Assembly: GCA_910588535.1 (NCBI GenBank)
Contig: CAJUOO010000029.1
Span: forward strand, 1 to 37,156
Source of the DNA: an uncultured Lachnospiraceae bacterium
GTDB lineage: Bacteria; Bacillota; Clostridia; Lachnospirales; Lachnospiraceae
Direction of reading: 5' to 3'
Length of the DNA: 37,156 nt
In this document: positions 24,594-31,846 of the stretch, in pieces
How positions within the stretch are numbered: the first letter of the stretch is position 1
Layout: each line of letters opens with the position of its first letter
Notes under the pieces: generated by a model
The model's input: only the letters and a program-made list of their open reading frames with translations
What the model was told of the DNA's origin: nothing
Databases searched by the model: none
Position numbers and translations under genes: made by a program

Positions 24594-24641
24594 CACACTA
24601 ATGATACCATAATCATGGCAACTATTAATAAAATAATATAA
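24582..24641 (+). CDS. Possible 19-residue leader peptide
   Basis: ATG 24582 has a near-perfect AAGGAGG eight bases upstream and is followed by 19 codons starting MLKFHTND, then TAA. The TAA directly touches the ATG of the next small frame (TAAATG). The strong ribosome site is the main argument that it is translated. It is not recognisable as a known precursor peptide: it has no cysteine and no double-glycine site. It precedes the ABC exporter genes in the same orientation. It may be a regulatory leader or the remnant of a mobile-element gene. Confidence 0.3.
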   Translation: MLKFHTNDTIIMATINKII

Positions 24642-24880
24642 ATGAATAATGTAAATAGAGAGTATCCAACAATAGATCTATATGCTATAATTTAGATGAA
24701 GAAGAAAATGGATTAATATTCGATAATATTATGAGTGTATTACCATAATTATTAAGAGTATGTGCCGGATATAAAATCTCTTTAAAAAAAGACTATAATT
24801 TGCTATATCAGCAATCTAAAACAATGAAAGACATGCTGATAGGAAAGGACAGCGTCGGTGAAAAATTCTATTATTCATAA
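24642..24880 (+). pseudogene. Decayed ORF upstream of the ABC exporter
   Basis: Starting at ATG 24642, a frame reads NREYPTIDL. After a single-base shift near 24680 a second frame reads YNLDEEENGLIFDNIMSVLP, a TAA, and then LLRVCAGYKISLKKDYNLLY and MKDMLIGKDSVGEKF to a stop at 24880. The end overlaps the GTG start of the exporter gene by 23 bases, as co-operonic genes do. The composition is AT-rich like the flanks and unlike the exporter genes. I do not recognise the protein, and it may be chance reading in AT-rich DNA. Confidence 0.3.
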
Positions 24881-25937
24881 TTATGGCTTTCTTCTTGCGA
24901 ACATATGGAAAGCAGCTCCCTTTAAAATCATGGCGGAGTTCGGGATAAAGATTGCTTCCAGCCTAGTGACGGCATACAGCAGCATATGGTTTGTCCATTA
25001 TATCGTTCGGTGCATAGAGCGGGGAGAGAGATTCAGGGAGGCCCTTGTCGTGCTTTTCGTATTTCTGGCTGTACATATGATTTTGGCTGTATTTACCCAG
25101 TGGTACCAGTGCTGCAGGAAATGCAGGGAGGATGTCAGGGTAAAGGAGTATCTGAGCCACAGATTATACAGGCAGGCGGCAGGGACAAAGCTTTCTCTCT
25201 TTGAGGACGCCGGATTTTATGATCAGTATAAGCGCGCGGCGGACTGTATTGACAAGACAGTGGATCTGGGCTTTGCTAACCTTACTGGTATGGCGGGCTT
25301 TTTTGCCATGCTGGCCGCCACCATGTACCAGCTTCTGGATATCGACCCACATATCTGGATTTTCGGATTGTCCGGCATCCTTGTTTTTTTTGTGACCAGA
25401 AGCTACAATACGCGGCTTTATGAGGAGGAAAAGGAATTGTCGGCCCTTGCGAGGAGGCAGGAATATATCAGGCGGACGATGCTTTTTAAGGAATACGCAA
25501 AGGAAATTCGGCTGACAAAGATTTACCATGTATTGTCGGGATATTTTGAAAATGTTGTACTGGATAAGCTCCGCGTGATCCGCTGGCATGGAGGGATGCT
25601 GGCGGGACTGTATTTTCTCAGGGATATAACAGGCGTCGAGATGATCTATATTATGGTGCTTGGGTATGCGTGCTGGAGGCTGGTAATAAAGAATGACCTG
25701 AGTGCGGCGGAATTTTCTGTCATGTGCACGGCGGCTGTTATGATCAATACCAGAATCCGACGGCTGATGGAGGGGATAGAAAAAGCCCGCTTTTATGGCA
25801 TGAGGATTTTTGACCTTAGAAAGTTTTTTGATTATGGCCATGAGCCTCTGGAAAAGGGGGGGGATGCCCGGAAGCTTTTGAAAGCCTGCGTGCGGAGAAT
25901 GTGGCCTTTTCTTATACGAATGAGAAAACTGTCCTGA
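24858..25937 (+). CDS. ABC exporter subunit A, permease part (frameshifted)
   Basis: The transmembrane half of an ABC exporter half-transporter of about 600 residues. It starts at GTG 24858 with AAAGGA eight bases upstream. Membrane segments lie near residues 28-52, 62-82, 145-160, 165-182 and 255-275. The coupling-helix region reads FEDAGFYDQYKRAADCID. The frame runs through GGGGGGGG at 25856-25863 and ends at 25937 with unrelated residues. One extra G, or two fewer, would join it to the nucleotide-binding domain in the frame that continues from 25856. A sequencing error, phase variation or real decay could each explain this. G and C content is well above the flanking genes. Confidence 0.75.
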   Translation: MKNSIIHNYGFLLANIWKAAPFKIMAEFGIKIASSLVTAYSSIWFVHYIVRCIERGERFREALVVLFVFLAVHMILAVFTQWYQCCRKCREDVRVKEYLSHRLYRQAAGTKLSLFEDAGFYDQYKRAADCIDKTVDLGFANLTGMAGFFAMLAATMYQLLDIDPHIWIFGLSGILVFFVTRSYNTRLYEEEKELSALARRQEYIRRTMLFKEYAKEIRLTKIYHVLSGYFENVVLDKLRVIRWHGGMLAGLYFLRDITGVEMIYIMVLGYACWRLVIKNDLSAAEFSVMCTAAVMINTRIRRLMEGIEKARFYGMRIFDLRKFFDYGHEPLEKGGDARKLLKACVRRMWPFLIRMRKLS

Positions 25938-26647
25938 AAAATATTAGCTTTGAGATACGTAAAGGGGAGAAAATAGCGATTGTAGGGGAAAATGGTTCCG
26001 GGAAGTCTACTTTGGTGAAGCTCCTTCTCGGACTTTATGATGTCTCCCGGGGAGAGCTGCTGTGGAATGGAAAAAATATAAAAGTATATGATCCGGCAGC
26101 CTACAGGAAGAATTTTGCCGTTGTGCTGCAGGATTTTAAAATCTTCGGCGTGTCCACCGCAGAAAATATCCTGGAGCGGCGGGCAGCGCGCGGGGAGGAG
26201 AGGAAAGTAAGGGATATCCTTAAATATGTGGGAATGGACAGGAGGGTGGACAGGCTTTCGGAAGGGATGCATACGGTCCTTATGCGAGAATTTGATCCGA
26301 ACGGAGAGGGGCTCTCAGGAGGGGAGAAGCAGAAGCTTGCGATAGCAAGGATGATAGCAAGGGACGCCCCGGTGGTGATTCTGGACGAGCCATCCTCAGC
26401 CCTTGACCCAATCGCGGAGCAGGAGGTATTCCAGAGCATGTTTCGGGCGTGCAAAGATAAGACAGTGCTGTTTATCACGCACCGGATGTCCATCGCCAAG
26501 CAGGCGGACCAAATTATCGTACTGCACAGAGGGCAGATCGCGGAAGAGGGGAAGCATGAGGAGCTGCTTGAGAGAAAAGGTGTTTATTCCGCCATGTTTA
26601 TGGCGCAGAAGGAACAGTACCAGGGAGGTGCGGATGAAACCATATAA
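25901..26647 (+). CDS. ABC exporter subunit A, nucleotide-binding part (frameshifted)
   Basis: The ATP-binding half of the same subunit, in the second frame after the G8 run. It has an A-loop tyrosine (VAFSYTNEK), Walker A GENGSGKST, the Q-loop VVLQDFKIFGVS, signature LSGGEKQKLAIAR, Walker B VVILDEPSSALD with its catalytic glutamate, and the switch histidine in FITHRMS. All catalytic motifs are intact. The listed start is the first start-like codon (GTG) of the open stretch, not a credible separate gene start: no spaced ribosome site precedes it. Its end overlaps the start of subunit B. Confidence 0.75.
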   Translation: MAFSYTNEKTVLKNISFEIRKGEKIAIVGENGSGKSTLVKLLLGLYDVSRGELLWNGKNIKVYDPAAYRKNFAVVLQDFKIFGVSTAENILERRAARGEERKVRDILKYVGMDRRVDRLSEGMHTVLMREFDPNGEGLSGGEKQKLAIARMIARDAPVVILDEPSSALDPIAEQEVFQSMFRACKDKTVLFITHRMSIAKQADQIIVLHRGQIAEEGKHEELLERKGVYSAMFMAQKEQYQGGADETI

Positions 26648-28397
26648 GAGGAATACCATTTTTATGTTCTGCTGGATCGCGCGGCGGATGCCATGCTATA
26701 CCATGCAGTATTTTCTGTACGCCATGCTGACACAGCTTAGCATGTTCATCGGGAATGTACTGCTGCTGAAAACCATGACGGAGATCATCATTTCTAGGGA
26801 AAACGGGATACGGGCGGTATATGTGATGGCCGTTTATGTTGTGTACTGCGTCAGTTCCAATCTGTACCGGGCATATTTTAAAGAGTGCGGGCAGAAAAAG
26901 GCAAAGGAGAGGATGAGCGCCCTTCTCCATAAAGAGATATATGACAGGGCTGTGAAGGTTGATCTGGCCGACTACGACAATACGAAGTTTTACCAAGCTT
27001 TCCTGCTGGCAATCGATGATGCAGAGAACCAGATCGACCGTTTTCTGAATGCCATCACGGAATTTATCTCCTGCGCCTGTAATGTGGCCCTGACGTCGTT
27101 GGTATTTCTCAGCATAGATTACGGGGTACTGTTGTTTGCGGTATTTGCGGCGGCCGTGACGTTGCTCCCGCATAAGCGTATCATGGAGCTGAAAAAGGGC
27201 AGGAAAGAGAAGGAAAAGAGCCATGAGAGGAAAAGGCAGTATTTCTTCCACTGCTTTTATCTGAAGGATTATTTAAAGGAAATCCAGACCGGCGGCATGG
27301 AGGGGTTACTTCTGGAGTATGACGGGGAGAATAACAGGGATTACCTGCATGCCGTCGAAAAAGAAAACAGGGGGCTGGCCGGGCTGAATATCATACAGAA
27401 CGTATTGCCGGAGCATGTGATCATGAATTTTGGGCTGTGCGGCTACCTGCTCTATAAGGTTTTTATCGCGGGGACTGTTACGGCGGCGGGATTTATAGCG
27501 GCATTCAACGGGATTAATGTGCTGGTTTCGGGGTTGTACAGGATGCTTGGGTTCTGTATGGGGCAGATAAAGGAAAATGAGATATTTATCAGGAATTTCC
27601 GCGGCTTTCTGGATTACCGTTCCGCGATCCTCCATGGCGGAAAGAAAAGGGAGGATCATGAATTTACAGGGATACAGATCAAGGGTCTGCATTTTGCGTA
27701 TCCGGGGAAAGAGGCGGAGGTACTGTCTGGGATATGGATGGACATATCTGCGCGGAAGAAGATAGCGATCGTCGGGAGGAACGGCTGCGGGAAGACAACC
27801 TTTGTTATGAACCTTCTGCGGCTGTACCAGGCGTCCGCCGGAAAGATATATCTGAATGGGATAGAGGCGGAGGAGTACGATTTACAATCCTACCGGGGAG
27901 CCTTTGTGTCGCTGTTCCAAGATTATAAGCTGTTCGCTGTGAGCATAGCCGAGAATATCAGCATGGATGAGGAGTATGATGAGGAAAAGGTAAAATATGT
28001 CTTGCAGAAAGAGGGGCTGGGAGAGATAGCGGGGGATGTCTCCCGCACGGTATACCGTGAGTTTGACAGGGACGGGATCGAGCTGTCGGGCGGCCAGATG
28101 CAGCGTCTTGCGATAGGCCGTGTGATGTACAGCAGCGCCCCAGTGATGGTGCTGGATGAGCCGTCCTCGGCGTTGGACGCGATAGAGGAAAAGCGATTCA
28201 ATCAGGCCATAGCGGAAGCGTCTGAAAACAGGACGGTTATATTTATCTCCCACCGTCTGACCACCGTGAGGATGGCGGATATCATATATGTGATCGAAGA
28301 TGGGAAGATACTGGAAAAGGGGACGCATGAGGAGCTGATAGGGAACCATTCTTTGTATGAAAGGATGTGGAGGATACAGACAGAGGCATATCAGTAA
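26634..28397 (+). CDS. ABC exporter subunit B (permease-ATPase fusion)
   Basis: 587 residues from ATG 26634, which has GGGAGG five bases upstream and overlaps the end of subunit A, so a heterodimer is expected. The transmembrane domain covers about residues 15-310. The ATPase has FAYPGKEAEVLSGIWMDI, Walker A GRNGCGKTT, Q-loop SLFQDYKLFAVS, signature LSGGQMQRLAIGR, Walker B VMVLDEPSSALD and switch FISHRLT. The reading frame is open for 77 codons upstream but that part is a shadow of subunit A. This is the exporter type often paired with peptide or lipid export in Clostridia; the cargo is unknown. No peptidase C39 domain is present, so it does not cut double-glycine leaders itself. Confidence 0.85.
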   Translation: MKPYKRNTIFMFCWIARRMPCYTMQYFLYAMLTQLSMFIGNVLLLKTMTEIIISRENGIRAVYVMAVYVVYCVSSNLYRAYFKECGQKKAKERMSALLHKEIYDRAVKVDLADYDNTKFYQAFLLAIDDAENQIDRFLNAITEFISCACNVALTSLVFLSIDYGVLLFAVFAAAVTLLPHKRIMELKKGRKEKEKSHERKRQYFFHCFYLKDYLKEIQTGGMEGLLLEYDGENNRDYLHAVEKENRGLAGLNIIQNVLPEHVIMNFGLCGYLLYKVFIAGTVTAAGFIAAFNGINVLVSGLYRMLGFCMGQIKENEIFIRNFRGFLDYRSAILHGGKKREDHEFTGIQIKGLHFAYPGKEAEVLSGIWMDISARKKIAIVGRNGCGKTTFVMNLLRLYQASAGKIYLNGIEAEEYDLQSYRGAFVSLFQDYKLFAVSIAENISMDEEYDEEKVKYVLQKEGLGEIAGDVSRTVYREFDRDGIELSGGQMQRLAIGRVMYSSAPVMVLDEPSSALDAIEEKRFNQAIAEASENRTVIFISHRLTTVRMADIIYVIEDGKILEKGTHEELIGNHSLYERMWRIQTEAYQ

Positions 28398-28418
28398 AGT
28401 GCGGCAGGATAATTGTAT

Positions 28419-28440
28419 GCCCTTAAATCAAGGCTTTTTT
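28419..28440 (+). terminator. Weak intrinsic terminator after the exporter pair
   Basis: A short stem, GCCCTT with AAGGC, has an AAATC loop and one bulge. Six T residues follow. It lies 22 bases after the stop codon of subunit B. Confidence 0.45.
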
Positions 28441-28780
28441 GAGATAATCAACCATTTTCGTAATATAATTATAGCAAATAATAATATAATCTGCATAAAA
28501 ATTACCTGTAAAAATATGATGAAAAACCATAAATCCGCAAGAAACATTGCCAATGTATCATAGCCAGAATTTGTAAAATCGTTTGAATATAAAGCAAAAT
28601 GGCATGGAAAGAGAATCGTAAAAATAGATAAATTCTATCCAAGTTTGCAGATATGTAATGTATGTGGATAGAAAGAATCTATCTGCAAGAGAATGGATGT
28701 GTCCAATGTGCAGGATACATCATAATAGGGATATGAACGAGACAAAAAATATCATGGATGAAGGATTAAAACAATTACAT
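28435..28780 (+). pseudogene. tnpB: Remnant of IS200/IS605-family tnpB
   Basis: About 115 C-terminal codons of a TnpB-type RNA-guided nuclease survive in this 448-base gap. Readable blocks are NNNIICI, MMKNHKSARNIANVS, EFVKSFEYKAKWHGKRIVKI, FYPSLQICNVCG (first zinc pair), then in another frame REWMCPMCR (second pair), HHNRDMN (RuvC aspartate) and MDEGLKQL. In-frame TAG codons stand at 28561 where the family has tryptophan and at 28669 where it has tyrosine. A frameshift follows between 28672 and 28690. The RuvC glutamate expected after IICI is replaced (IKIT for IEDL). The N-terminal two thirds are missing, and GC-rich exporter DNA begins about 35 bases to the left. Confidence 0.85.
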
Positions 28781-28845
28781 AAATCACATATTACACTTAT
28801 TGCATATATTATTATAGCAATCTACATGTAAAATAGGAGATAATC

Positions 28846-29739
28846 ATGAAAAAAGGTATAGATGTCTCACATATAAATGGTGTTATCGATTGGGAAAAGG
28901 TTAAGCCTCAAATTGATTTTGCTATGCTACGAGCTGGTTATGGCAACAATCATGTGGACGAAGGTCTTCATTCCAATGCTTCTTCCTGTGAAGAATTGGG
29001 TATACCACTTGGCCTTTACTGGTTCTCTTATGCCTATACACCAGAGATGGCAAAACAAGAAGCTCTGGACTGTCTTAAACAGGCAAGGAATTATCACATT
29101 GATTATCCAATCGCATTTGATTTTGAATACGATTCCATACGCTATGCAAAAGAAAATGGTATCACCGTAACAAAAGATCTAGTAATGGAGCTCGCAAAAG
29201 CATTTTGCATCGAGATAAAAAATCTTGGCTATCACGCAGCCGTTTACACAAATAAGGATTTCTCTGATCAATATTTTGATTTTAATGTGCTCGAAGAACA
29301 AGGTTATGTTATCTGGTATGCCCATTATGGAGAGCATGCTGGCAAAGATAATATCGCCTTGTGGCAGTATAGCTCAGATGGACATATAGACGGAATTAGC
29401 ACAAGAGTAGACATGGACTATGCGCTTAAAGATTTTTCTCAGCCTGCATATGGATGGCAGAGGCAAGATGGAAAATGGTGGTATAAACGACAGGACGGAA
29501 GCTATCCAACTGCTGCATGGGAACAAATAGACAATCTGTGGTATCATTTTGATTCTCAGGGCTATATGCAAACTGGATGGATACAAGAAAATAATAAATG
29601 GTATTATCTAAAATCCTCCGGTGCTATGGCATCTAATGAGATGCTAACTATAGAAAGCACAGAATATGGTGAAGAAAAATATGTATTTGCCCAAGAAGGT
29701 CATATGATGTGTACAAATGACAGAGGTGCGTTAATTTAA
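28846..29739 (+). CDS. GH25 lysozyme with choline-binding-type wall repeats
   Basis: Residues 1-200 are a GH25 muramidase (KKGIDVSHINGVIDWEKVK, FAMLRAGYG, YPIAFDFEYDS, WQYSSDGHIDGISTRVDMDY). Residues about 203-270 are three CW_binding_1-type repeats of about 20 residues with paired aromatics (GWQRQDGKWWY, AAWEQIDNLWYHFDSQGYM, TGWIQENNKWYYLKSSGAM). There is no signal peptide, as in phage endolysins that leave through holins; no holin or other phage gene is visible. AGGAGA lies seven bases before the ATG. It follows directly on the tnpB remnant. It is clearly different from the membrane-anchored GH25 at 20915-21967. Confidence 0.85.
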   Translation: MKKGIDVSHINGVIDWEKVKPQIDFAMLRAGYGNNHVDEGLHSNASSCEELGIPLGLYWFSYAYTPEMAKQEALDCLKQARNYHIDYPIAFDFEYDSIRYAKENGITVTKDLVMELAKAFCIEIKNLGYHAAVYTNKDFSDQYFDFNVLEEQGYVIWYAHYGEHAGKDNIALWQYSSDGHIDGISTRVDMDYALKDFSQPAYGWQRQDGKWWYKRQDGSYPTAAWEQIDNLWYHFDSQGYMQTGWIQENNKWYYLKSSGAMASNEMLTIESTEYGEEKYVFAQEGHMMCTNDRGALI

Positions 29740-29764
29740 ACTATATAAGTAATATGTGAAAAGC

Positions 29765-29851
29765 CAGCCTTGCTATTTCCTTCGTCAACTCTCCAAAACA
29801 TATCTCAATATTTTCAATGATATTTTTGCCCTTGAGAAAAATAGCAGGCTG
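29765..29851. repeat. Inverted repeat after the GH25 gene
   Basis: CAGCC-T-TGCTATTT (29765-29778) pairs with AAATAGCAGGCTG (29839-29851), leaving one bulged base and a 60-base loop. It lies in the 304-base gap between GH25 and tyrS, which otherwise holds only the tyrS promoter and leader. It could be a small MITE or an unusual transcript end. Confidence 0.4.
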
Positions 29852-29879
29852 ACATTGTTATATTTTCTTTTTGATTTCC

Positions 29880-29908
29880 TTTACATTTTTTTTATTCTGA
29901 TCTATAAT
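29880..29908 (+). promoter_or_regulatory. Sigma-A promoter for tyrS
   Basis: TTTACA (29880-29885), a 17-base spacer and TATAAT (29903-29908). The predicted leader is about 128 bases. I find no T-box antiterminator motif in it. Confidence 0.65.
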
Positions 29909-30043
29909 ACATATCAAACTTTTATCTACCCAAATACACTGACAAAGAGAAAAAATGGTAATTCCATGCCTTCAAAGAGCAGTCGACTGGTGCGAAGCTA
30001 ATCTAATAAAAATTAAAAAAGTAATACAGAAACGAGGAAAACT

Positions 30044-31267
30044 ATGAAAATCTATGATGAATTAGTTGCCAGAGGACTGATCGCTCAGGTAACAGACAAA
30101 GAAGAAATTGAAGAGCTTATCAATAATGGTGGGGCACGCTTCTACATTGGCTTTGATCCCACTGCGGACTCTCTTCATGTCGGACATTTTATGGCATTAT
30201 GTCTGATGAAGCGCCTGCAGATGGCAGGCAATACTCCTATTATTCTGATAGGAGGTGGAACTGGATATGTAGGAGATCCATCAGGAAGAACAGACATGCG
30301 CTCTATGATGACACCAGAGATGATTCAACATAACTGTGACTGTTTTAAAAAACAGATGGAACGTTTTATTGAATTTGGAGACGACAAGGCAATTATGGTA
30401 AATAATGCCGATTGGCTTTTGAAATTAAATTATATTGATCTGCTGCGTGAGGTGGGATCTCATTTTTCTGTCAATACCATGTTGCGAGCTGAGTGCTATA
30501 AACAGAGAATGGAAAAAGGTCTATCCTTCTTGGAATTTAACTATATGATTATGCAGGCATATGATTTCTATCACCTTCATAAACACTATCACTGTAATAT
30601 GCAGTTTGGCGGCGATGATCAATGGTCCAATATGTTGGCTGGAACAGAGCTTATCAGGCGAAAAGATGGAGAAGATGCCTACGCGATGACCATCACACTT
30701 CTCCTTAATTCTGAGGGCAATAAGATGGGTAAAACGGCTAACGGTGCCGTCTGGCTTGATCCAGAAAAAACATCACCCTTTGAATTTTACCAGTACTGGA
30801 GAAATGTCGCTGACCAAGATGTCCTTCATTGTATCCGCATGCTGACCTTCCTTCCTTTAGAAGAAATTGATAAAATGAACCATTGGGAAGGACAGGAATT
30901 AAATCAAGCCAAAGAAATTCTTGCTTTTGAATTGACCAAGCTTGTGCATGGAGAGGAGGAAGCATCAAAGGCTCAGTCCGCCTCACACGCTCTATTTACG
31001 ATGGGAACTGACGATTCTAATATGCCATCCACCCAGCTCTCAGAAGATCAACTTACCTCTGGCAGCATTACTATTCTGGATCTTCTCGTAGCTTGTAAGC
31101 TTGCCTCCAGTAAAAGTGAGGCCAGACGTCTTGTGACACAGGGTGGTGTTTTTGTCAACGATGAAAAGGTTCCATCCATTGAATATACCTTGACAGCTTC
31201 CCAGCTTAAGGACAGCGTAAAATTACGCAAAGGAAAAAAAGTATTCCACAAAGCATTCCTTGCATAA
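30044..31267 (+). CDS. tyrS: Tyrosyl-tRNA synthetase
   Basis: A class I synthetase of 407 residues, normal for the TyrRS family. FYIGFDPTADSLHVGHFMAL holds the HIGH motif (HVGH); GGTGYVGDPSGRTDMR and QFGGDDQWSNMLAG follow in the tyrosine site. KMGKT is the KMSKS equivalent. The C-terminal S4 RNA-binding domain covers about residues 340-405 (KSEARRLVTQGGVFVNDEKV). It charges tRNA-Tyr in the cytoplasm. ACGAGG lies eight bases before the ATG. A strong promoter and a strong downstream hairpin make it a single-gene unit between the accessory genes. Confidence 0.93.
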   Translation: MKIYDELVARGLIAQVTDKEEIEELINNGGARFYIGFDPTADSLHVGHFMALCLMKRLQMAGNTPIILIGGGTGYVGDPSGRTDMRSMMTPEMIQHNCDCFKKQMERFIEFGDDKAIMVNNADWLLKLNYIDLLREVGSHFSVNTMLRAECYKQRMEKGLSFLEFNYMIMQAYDFYHLHKHYHCNMQFGGDDQWSNMLAGTELIRRKDGEDAYAMTITLLLNSEGNKMGKTANGAVWLDPEKTSPFEFYQYWRNVADQDVLHCIRMLTFLPLEEIDKMNHWEGQELNQAKEILAFELTKLVHGEEEASKAQSASHALFTMGTDDSNMPSTQLSEDQLTSGSITILDLLVACKLASSKSEARRLVTQGGVFVNDEKVPSIEYTLTASQLKDSVKLRKGKKVFHKAFLA

Positions 31268-31274
31268 ATATAAT

Positions 31275-31317
31275 ATATCCCGCCGTTCTCCTTATCTACA
31301 GAAGAACGGCGGGATAT
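31275..31317. terminator. Convergent terminator between tyrS and ibrB
   Basis: ATATCCCGCCGTTCT (31275-31289) pairs perfectly with 31303-31317 over 15 bases. It lies between two converging genes, with U-rich but interrupted tails on both sides, so it probably serves both. Confidence 0.75.
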
Positions 31318-31318
31318 G

Positions 31319-31846
31319 TTATGTATCCGTCTCTTCCACCGGACTCCACGCCTGACCAAAATTAATATCCTTAAAAAGTGCCGCCAGCCCCGTAATCTGT
31401 TTCAGCCGCAGCACTTCATCTCGATCCATACCAAGGTGCTTTGCTATCCATGCATCTGAACGCCCCAACTCATGCAGCTCTTTCACTATATTGCTCATTA
31501 GATCCACATCATGCTTCCCTCGCGCTCGATTGTGGCGGACTGTGCTCGCCATTCTCTGATCCATTGGCTTATTGATAATAGAAACTGGAAGCAAACCCTT
31601 TTCCCTCTCATATATATCACGATGCTCCAACATAATCCGATATCGATGAAATCCATCCACTATCACATATTCATCCTCTGTCTTACTATAATAACAGACA
31701 ATGGGCATAGTATAACCGTCCGCCTTAATGCTCTCATACAAGAGCCTCATCTCCGGCGGCGCTACAGCATTAGGATTATAGGTATTTGGATGTATTTTCT
31801 CAATGGGAACTGCCTGAACTTGATACACAGGACTTTTATACTCCAT
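31319..31846 (-). CDS. ibrB: IbrB-like ParB/Srx-domain protein
   Basis: 175 residues with a ParB N-terminal-type domain: VPIEKIHPNTYNPN, SIKADGYTMPIV, the motif IVDGFHRYRI, then STVRHNRARGKHD. A helix-turn-helix-like stretch follows (LGRSDAWIAKHLGMDRDEVL). Such a partner next to a DUF3440/PAPS-reductase protein is the IbrA-IbrB arrangement known from E. coli prophage-like elements, where the pair is needed for expression of Eib surface proteins. Its start overlaps the end of the ibrA-like gene by 11 bases, with AGAGGAGA six bases upstream, so translation is coupled. The biochemical role of the pair is not established to my knowledge. Confidence 0.75.
   Translation of the reverse strand: MEYKSPVYQVQAVPIEKIHPNTYNPNAVAPPEMRLLYESIKADGYTMPIVCYYSKTEDEYVIVDGFHRYRIMLEHRDIYEREKGLLPVSIINKPMDQRMASTVRHNRARGKHDVDLMSNIVKELHELGRSDAWIAKHLGMDRDEVLRLKQITGLAALFKDINFGQAWSPVEETDT

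Noticed and set aside
25856..25940. Programmed ribosomal frameshift in the exporter
   Set aside because: The G8 run is not a known slippery heptamer, and no stimulatory stem or internal ribosome site is evident; a homopolymer indel is simpler. Not excluded.
29756..30001. 81-residue protein between GH25 and tyrS
   Set aside because: GTG start without ribosome site, low-complexity hydrophobic reading of T-rich DNA, and it spans the tyrS promoter.
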